64,000 nucleotides of DNA. It comes from Ectocarpus siliculosus (lineage: Eukaryota; Sar; Phaeophyceae; Ectocarpales; Ectocarpaceae). The position numbers and the translations under genes were made by a program. Below are positions 57,308 to 64,000 of this stretch, piece after piece (the stretch's first letter is position 1; each line of letters opens with the position of its first letter). The stretch covers positions 1,426,602-1,490,601 of the forward strand of contig FN649758.1 of the NCBI GenBank assembly GCA_000310025.1, given 5' to 3'. The notes under the pieces were generated by a model that saw nothing but the letters and a program-made list of their open reading frames with translations, was not told where the DNA came from and made no database searches.

Positions 57308-60300
57308 CCTGACGATTATGCCCGAGCGGACCATGCCCTCGATCACGCCCGAGTTTCTGGTCTCCCCGAACGCCAAGAGGTCCGAATGGCTGATCTCCGT
57401 CAGCGGCGTGCGCTCGAAAAACACGGTTTCGTCCTTTGGTAACGCCTACTCACAGCAAGCAGTGAACGTGTATTCGTACAAGCGCAACGGCAGGGGGGGG
57501 TCAGCGGGTGGGGGTTGACTCTCTGGCCTGAAAGGAAAATATTCTGCTATCTACTGCGTTGACGCCCGCAGCCGTGTATCTGCAAGAGCGGGGTGAAGAA
57601 CGTCGGGTACCCGCCAAGAAGAATATTTTCTGTCGAGGAGTGAAAGGCAGCGTTCATAGGCATGGTCTTTGTTGTCGATCAAATTCTCAAGTACGACATT
57701 AGGAAATGGAGGAGGGGTGGATGAGAGGAACACAGAGGCCGAAAAGCATGCGCACTTCCAACCGCCATCACGAAAGGTTATGTAACCACAAACGCACGAA
57801 TAGACAGGCGTACTGAAATCGTTTCATGACGATTGGGGCAGAGTACACCGACGAGTTTTATCCAATTCAACACACACACCCCATCCCATCTATCCCTTCG
57901 CCCCCCCTCCCCCTTCGTGATGTGAGAGCCTGGTCCGGTGAGAACCCGGCGTGCCCCTCCCGGCTTTGTAGGGATGCGAAGTCAACGGTCTAACGACTAC
58001 GGCATGCACGGCTATGAGTACACCATCCCCTCGCCCCCCCTCCATATCGAAGCCCGCACGTACGTGTGACAAACACCAAGTGACGTTGTGGAAGTGGATC
58101 ATGCGGCGGGAGGGCAATGAGCTACACAACAACGCGTGTGTTTCGTGCAACATGAAACAGAAGTCCCCTCAACGGCATGAAACTACAGCACGTAGGAGAA
58201 TTGCGGGCACTATCCATCCATAGTTTACCTCATATTATAGTACGAATTTCCATTTGTTGCATCATAGAGGGAGGTATGCGACACAAACATGGACGGCCGC
58301 AACAAAGCTTGAAGGACCGTGCGCCTACCTTTCTGACAGAGGGCCTGCACAGAATGTTCGTGGTCTGGTAGTCTACGATAAAGAGAACCTTCCCCCTTGT
58401 CTCATCCACCAGGGGCCATCCCCCCGCCATCCCCTCCCTCGCAACGCCGCCGCTCCCGCTGCTTTCGGCGGAAGTTGAAGAGATGGTGGTAGGGACGAAC
58501 AACTCCGAGGCTGACGTGGTCGCAGTGACAGCCTCGGTGAGAGTCTCGTAGTCCCCCCGCACCTCTCTCGGAGTGAGGATTCTGTCGAGGGGAAACTCGT
58601 CGATAACCGTCTCCTGCATCGCCCGGAAAGCAGTGTGGTCGGCGTCCGGTGTTTTCTCCCCACAGAGCTGCGAGGGGTGACCGGGCCGGGGGAGACGGTG
58701 GAAGATCGGGGGGGGGGGGCGGGCGGGGGGGGTGCTCATGTAAACGCATGCCGTACTCGTTGTACGATTGGCCTCGCATCCCTACAACTGCCGGGACGGA
58801 GCGATATGACTGTATTGGCCGGCCCAGGCTACGTTTCACAAGGATGAACCAGATGCTGGTATCATCCTGGAGCTGGAGATGCTTCAAGGCGAAGAAGGAG
58901 AGGTAAAAAGAAAGAAGGTAGAGATCGTGGGCATGATAAAAGGCCCTTGACTTCTGAGAAAGAAAATTGTCGCAGTGTATGCCTAATACGGACGCGGGGA
59001 GCTGATATCCGCGAGCCACGAAAAAACGCCGCACGTACGCGTATGTATGTACCTGCAGGAAATCACCCGTGAGCTTGAGCTCTATCTCGATGAAGAGGAT
59101 GTGGTGCGTCGGGTGGGTGTCGCTCCACTCCCTGACCTCCGCCAGGCACACCGACAGGCAGTTGCACGACGACACCGCGTCCAAAATGGACAGGTGAAAC
59201 ACGAACCACCTGTGACGACGTTCCAACAAGGTAAACAGAGCGTCACACAGAAAGATAATTGAGGCTTCACGTAAAAAGGGGGGGGGGGGGGGGTGTACTC
59301 ATAGTCGTGCATGCCGTAGTCGTTTGACCATTGACCTCGCATCCCTACAAAGCCGGGACGGAGCACGCCGGGTTCTCACCGGACCAGGCTCTCACATCAC
59401 CAAGCGCGAAGCGCCGTGAGGTATTTGGCGAGTCGCATGAAGGGTGAGCTGCATCCTGCTAAGGGTGTTCGGCATCTTGTGCTTACTTCCTTGCGTACGG
59501 ATGACAGCTACGTATGACTTAATTTATTTTCTTGTGCTTTCCCTTCCAGAGACAGTTGTAAGCACTGTGTAACTGCCTCGAGGAAGCTTGACCATTTTAA
59601 CACAACGTGGTGCGATCATCCCCCGTTGCGCGGAGTGAGGCTTCTCGACCCCGCACAACATGATCTACTCGACCACCATTATGGTTACCGCAAAAAAAAA
59701 AACGGTAACCTGGTTGCCGAGTTCACGAAGTGAATTGGCTTGTTTAACAACGTCGTTGCCAAGCGACGAAAACCCAATCCCGATGGCAAACACCGAGTGG
59801 GGGGCTTGTTTTACAACGTCGTTGCCAAGCGACGAAAACCCAAACCCCGATGGCAAACACCGGGGGGGGGGTGTACTCATAGTCGTGCATGCCGTAGTCG
59901 TTTGACCATTGACCTCGCATCCCTACAAAGCCGGGACGGAGCACGCCGGGTTCTCACCGGACCAGGCACCGGGGGGGGCGGCTTGTTTTACAACGTCGTT
60001 GCCAAGCGACGAAAACCCAAACCCCGATGGCAAACACCGGGGAGGGGGGAAAGGGGGGGGGGGGATTGACGGGTTATATCCTCTGTTGGTTGGCGCGGCC
60101 ATCATGGTGGTGCCAAATTTACCTGCCGGTTTTCCAATCGTAGTGGATGTCCAGCTCCAGGTGCCGTATCCCGGCGTCGAGCTGCGCCGTCAGCGACGGG
60201 TAGTGGTAGTCCCAGTAATCGCTCAGAGCCGGCACGTACGTTCGTCGGTGGTAAGAGTTGTGAGTCCCGATCACCTTTGGGGGACGTGGGGGCACCGAAA

Positions 60301-61894
60301 GGACAACAACTGCTGTTGTTAATCGTCGTTATAAAGAATTGTTTAGATTTCATGTAGTAGGCTGAAAGGGTAAGAGTTGTGCATCCCGATCACCTTTGGG
60401 AGACGGCGAACGGTGACAACAAAGGAAGTGACTGATGTTTGTAATTGTCGTTTCGAGAGATGTGTAGATTTCAGGTAGGCTGAAGGGAACGAGTTATTAT
60501 GCGTTTCGATCATCTTTGAGCAACGTGGGGGCACCAAAGGATGAACACTGCTGCTGCTGGTAAATATCGTTTCAAGAGTTGTGTAGATTTCTTGTCGTAG
60601 GCTGAATCAGCCCAGGGGTATGTCCTGGTGCTGATTGCTGTCTTGGCCCCCATTTGAAAAAGTGCGGTGGAAAAAAGTGTTCCACGCGGCGGAACACGTG
60701 GTGGAACAGCAGGTTTTTGGTCAAACTTCACTTGGTTTTATTGTTACGGCCCCAGGTACGCGTGTCCGTGTTGCATGTTTGTGGTTGGACTACCGGAGGA
60801 AGCGACAATCAGTTGAAGCGCCGAAAAAGGTCTTGAGGCGGGATAACTACTGTAATTCCCCGAGAAGGTCCGTGCACGAAAAGAAACCTTCCCAGCAAAA
60901 CAAGTGTACTTCGAAGCACATAGTGTACTGTATGCCAAATACACACGATGAGCCTGTTGCCCACAGGGGTGATATCGCTGCATGCTGCTCGGGGAACAGG
61001 AGACACCCACAGGTTTGTTCAAATTTATCCCGGGCTCTTACCTGTTGTGACTCTACAAGTCTTCATGTAATTATCGTCGCTTTGTTTCTGGTACAGAGAA
61101 AGAACAAGAGGAGCTTGCGCCTGAGTACAAAAGGAGTGGAATATATCTAGCGCATGAACCTTGGGGAATTCTGCTGCAAATTTATTACTTTACCATTACA
61201 TAAGCTACCGCGGCCGACGCATATCTTTGTTGGATTTTCGGCCAGCCCCCCTTGCCTGACTTACTTGGAGCTGGTTGATGTACAGGGTGGAGGTGCCCTG
61301 CTCGTCGGCAGCCGGCACCACCGAAGATGGTAGCTGGCCCGAAGATCGTACGCAGGACGTGCATACCGGCGAGAGCGCCCAAAAGAAAATCGCCACGGCC
61401 AACAAAGCCAAGAGCAAGGTCACCGTCACCATCGCGGTAGTCCAGGCGAACTTCAGCGCGGCCAGAAGCCTGCGTCCGCAGACCGCCGGCCATCTCGTCC
61501 TCCACGAAGAAAAGGCGAACAACGGAGGAAAACGATACCCGGCGCCGGCGCTTTCTGTGCCAGAGTCATCGCTTCGCCCTGCGGTGCTGGAGCAGACTCT
61601 CAACAGGCAAGGGTTCCCTTCCTCTTCGTCCCTGGACAGCTCGTGCTGAGGGGAGACCAGAGAGTCGTCGAGGCTGCTGGGGGCCAGGGGAGTGGCAGCC
61701 GAGCGCGGCGACAGCGTAGGTGCAAGTTGACGCGGTGCCGAAGAGACTCCGCTTGTAGTCACCACCATAGTTCCGGTTTCACAAACATCACCATGACAGA
61801 TCGCCGTCTTCCCGCTGCCCATGAAGCTCGGTGGCATTGGGTCCACAATCTGCTGCCTCTGCGAGTGAGTAGCCTTTGCGGCTTCGGCAGCCAT
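57308..61894 (-). CDS. membrane-anchored phosphoinositide phospholipase C (PI-PLC-C1 type)
   Basis: Minus-strand exons: 61894-61265, 60274-60123, 59209-59053, 58667 to about 58377, and 57433-57308, all in phase. Exon 1 (210 codons) encodes a Ser/Pro-rich cytosolic part, one transmembrane helix near residues 151-175 and STLYINQLQ. Exon 2 begins VIGTHNSYH, the catalytic His motif, and continues LTAQLDAGIRHLELDIHYD. Exon 3 has FVFHLSILDAVSSCNCL and EWSDTHP. Exon 4 has DRILTPREVRGDYETLTEAV and GGWPLVDETRGKVLFI, and exon 5 ETVFFERTPLT and GMVRSGIIVR. This order matches the Ca2+-dependent PI-PLC-C1 family, which cleaves phosphoinositides or GPI-type heads. The type II topology puts the catalytic domain outside the cytosol (inference). 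A segment expected between exons 4 and 5 and the last exon were not found. RepG copies flank the acceptors of exons 3 and 4. Confidence 0.85.
57918..58030 (-). repeat. RepG copy 5, head fragment
   Basis: It matches the first 110 bp of RepG (GGCTTTGTAGGGATGCGAAG, GGCATGCACGGCTATGAGTA). It lies in the intron between PI-PLC exons 4 and 5, sense to the gene, and not near a splice site. Confidence 0.8.
58710..58805 (+). repeat. RepG copy 6, head fragment
   Basis: A 20 bp G-rich tract, then TGCTCATGTAAACGCATGCC and CCTCGCATCCCTACAACTGC. It is antisense to PI-PLC; its C-tract on the sense strand lies about 40 nt upstream of the exon 4 acceptor at 58668-58669. Confidence 0.8.
59278..60062 (+). repeat. 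RepG copies 7 and 8 in tandem
   Basis: A full unit (59278-59868) is followed by an internally deleted unit (59868-60062) made of the first 100 bp of RepG joined to the tail. The tail itself is a tandem sub-repeat of about 60 bp (TTTACAACGTCGTTGCCAAG), present twice at the first unit's end and once in the second. It is antisense to PI-PLC; the G-tract is about 70 nt upstream of the exon 3 acceptor. Confidence 0.9.
60252..60606 (-). repeat. three tandem ~118 bp copies of a PI-PLC splice acceptor and exon start
   Basis: On minus, each unit holds an intron 3' end (GAAATCTACACA..CCTTTGGTGCCCC) and then CAAAGGTGATCGGGACTCAC or a variant. The unit nearest the gene (start 60274) is the true start of exon 2 with VIGTHNSYH. 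The two distal units decode as VIGMHNSYP and MIETHNNSF and lie in intron 1. Periods are 119 and 117 bp. Confidence 0.85.
60935..61020 (-). repeat. dispersed repeat R3, partial copy
   Basis: GAGCCTGTTGCCCACAGGGG and GATATCGCTGCATGCTGCTC resemble 2653-2710. It lies in PI-PLC intron 1. Confidence 0.5.
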
Positions 61895-63103
61895 CACCCG
61901 CGGCCCGGCTTTCCGTATGTAAAATGTACAAGTATAGGACGGTGAACGGGCCGTTCGATCTTCTCGGCCGATGCCTGCTGACGTACGGCAGCACGCCACT
62001 CCCCTCTGCCCTGCGCCCGGCCAGCTCGAAGTACCGTAAACGCGAAAGGGAGTGGACCTGGCCTTGCTCCCCGCCGACCGTCAGGTGTCGATGCTAGCCT
62101 GGGAGCGCCGGGTCCCGCGTGCGTGTGGTGTCTTCAACCCGCTCTCTTCTCGGAGCTGCTCTCCTATTAGCAATACTCTGGAGTATTTTCCTAAAAAAGT
62201 CATCCATTGTAGGTTCTCTTCCACCAATCAAAACGCCGGAAACAGATTTCAAAATTCTAAGAATTGTGCTGCCTGCTGCCTGCTACTGCTACTGACCCGC
62301 TCTTTAAGATTGATTATGGCAAGACGGGCTACATCATGACATCCACTACCCAAATTTCCAGCAGCGACACTTCGGCCTCCGCCACACAAAGTCCGCTATC
62401 GTTTCACCGAGCACCGAGTATAGGTTCCAGATATGTTCTCGCTACATGAGCGGCGCACTCTTCATTCCGACATCAAGCTGCCGCGTCGCGCACACACACG
62501 CATGAGCGTCTCATTCTTCAAGAGAAACCACTCCAGCAGGGAGGAATCCACCAAGACACAAACACGAACACACCATCACGGGCGAATGTAGCTCTGGAAT
62601 CTCTCACGTTCTGAATGTACTGCTGCAGCATACCGTCATAAGTACGCGTGTCTACGCGGTGGGTGAGAACCTAAATGGGAAATCCCGCGATTTCCCTCTC
62701 AGGATGTGGATTGTACCACGCCTCTCTTATTATGATGATTGCATGTGAGCCTGTGGAATCTGGAGCATTCGTTATGTACCCTCACAATAAGTGGTACTTC
62801 ATGCCCTTCTCCTCTTGTACTTGAGTCGCTTCAGGGACCAACAGCAGTAGCAGCAAGAAAGCGTTGAGAACGTAAAGCAATAGGCATTATTTTATGCCTT
62901 TATACTGTAATATTATAGTAGTAGTACAGACGTGTACGTGGATGGATATGCTTTCTTCCCACGTCGTCTGCATCATGCCCGGACACGTACTCCTTGGCCA
63001 CCTTTCTTGGGTGTTTCACGCTTGGCGCCTTGCTCTTCCCCACTCGCACATCCGTGCCATGTATCAAGGTGACTCGTACGCCGCCTTTTGGACATTGTGA
63101 ACA
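61895..63103. other. region upstream of PI-PLC, no recognised gene
   Basis: It should contain the PI-PLC promoter and 5' leader (minus strand). No core promoter motif stands out and no convincing coding frame was found. Confidence 0.4.
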
Positions 63104-63243
63104 AGGTGTGATACACCTGCTGAATTGAATTTTACAGCAGGCAAGTCCAAGTGGCTGTCTATGCATAAATACGAGGTGTGATACACCTGCTGAATTGGAT
63201 TTTACAGCAGGCAAGTCCAAGTGGCTGTCTATGCGTAAATAAC
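63104..63243. repeat. 70 bp tandem duplication with internal hairpins
   Basis: Two nearly identical 70 bp units start AGGTGTGATACACCTGCTGA at 63104 and 63174, differing at only a few bases. Each contains the hairpins AGGTGTGATACACCT and CCTGCTGAATT..CAGCAGG. Confidence 0.85.
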
Positions 63244-64000
63244 ACGCTCGCCAAGCCACGTCGTACTGAGAACAGGACGTGAAAGCACCGTTCAGCGAGC
63301 ATCATCTTCGTCTCACAACGTTCCTCCTCCAAACGAAAGGTTTTGACGATGAGGCCGTCGATCTTTCTCTACGCCTGGGTGTACTCATCCGCCCTTCCCC
63401 CCCGCCCCAAACTTCCAACAGTCAGCATCCACACCGACGTCATCTCAACCTCAGCCTTGATAGGAACAACGACAACAAAACTTACCGACACAACCACCGG
63501 AACTCCATCAACAAGCATAGAAACCTCGATTCTGACCAGCTTTCCGCCTCAGATGTCTTGGGTCGAAACAACCGCCGAGCCTTAGCCTTGCCACGGACTC
63601 GACACATGCACAAGCACAACCCCTTCAAGACCCATCGTCCTCTGGACACAACCTTCGGTTGGTTGCGGTCCTCTAAACACTTTTCGCGCAGCATGGTGTA
63701 GCGGCACAACGCAAACAAGCGCGAAAACGATGAGTGCCCACACATCTCGGTGCCCCCCCGGCAAAGGTGCAACTCTGTGGCGACATGTAGGAAGCGATAA
63801 AAAACGCGTGGGGAAAATTGATTGTTGCTGTGTTCTTCACAGCTAGTCTAGAAGCCTCAAACTTTCCGCGCGATGAAAAGAGACCTCGGGTTCAGCCTAG
63901 AGACAGAATTACAATCCCGCCGACAGAGAACGTCAGATGCTCGCACGCCTTGTATTGTTGACTTTAGAGATCTCCATCCGCATCATTAAGCCTTGAGGGC
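63244..64000. other. right edge, no confident gene
   Basis: Open frames exist on both strands at 63280-63770, rich in Arg, His and Ser on plus and without a recognised domain. They might be part of a gene continuing outside the window. Confidence 0.3.

Overview
The window is nuclear DNA of a photosynthetic eukaryote, most likely a brown alga of the Ectocarpus type. The species is my inference. The genome is moderately GC-rich, and genes have many short exons separated by long, repeat-filled introns with GT-AG borders. The thioredoxin reductase gene encodes a bipartite secondary-plastid leader (signal peptide followed by a Phe-containing AFLSAP-like motif). TTAGGG-type stretches occur internally, and two runs of exactly 100 N show a draft assembly. 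No rRNA gene, CRISPR array or bacterial operon is visible.

Layout. (1) At 0.2-2.6 kb (minus) is part of a RING-LON gene of the LONRF type, running off the left edge. (2) At 2.6-9.3 kb is repeat-rich DNA with a SINE, a MITE, stem-loop tandem repeats and a few isolated exon candidates. (3) At 9.3/10.4-18.28 kb (plus) is a large TPR plus leucine-rich-repeat gene resembling TONSL/Tonsoku. (4) At 19.86-30.62 kb (plus) is a complete 12-exon gene for plastid NADPH-thioredoxin reductase C (NTRC); every exon joins in phase and both redox sites are intact. (5) At 32.1-45.4 kb (plus) is a TKL-type protein kinase. A probable first exon is separated from the rest by a roughly 9.5 kb intron filled with palindromic arrays, a copia remnant, SINE and LINE copies and a dispersed G-tract repeat. 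(6) At 46-48 kb is a cluster of membrane-protein-like exons. (7) At 50.3-55.6 kb is a pair of roughly 2 kb direct repeats around more palindromic arrays and telomere-like sequence. (8) At 57.3-61.9 kb (minus) is a membrane-anchored, PI-PLC-C1-type phosphoinositide phospholipase C. (9) At 62-64 kb nothing was recognised except a 70 bp tandem duplication.

The genes are unrelated housekeeping or signalling genes and form no pathway. What links the window is its repeats. One family, here called RepG, is bounded by G-tracts. In four introns of three genes it lies antisense, with its C-tract 13-70 nt upstream of a 3' splice site. A second family consists of detached LINE 3' tails ending in (GT)n, and one of these supplies the 5' splice site of NTRC intron 7. 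A third feature is dense arrays of degenerate 10 bp palindromes (GTCCRYGGAC or GCCCATGGGC), one of which interrupts a copia retrotransposon. All exon joins were derived by hand from reading frame, phase and splice consensus; no search was run.
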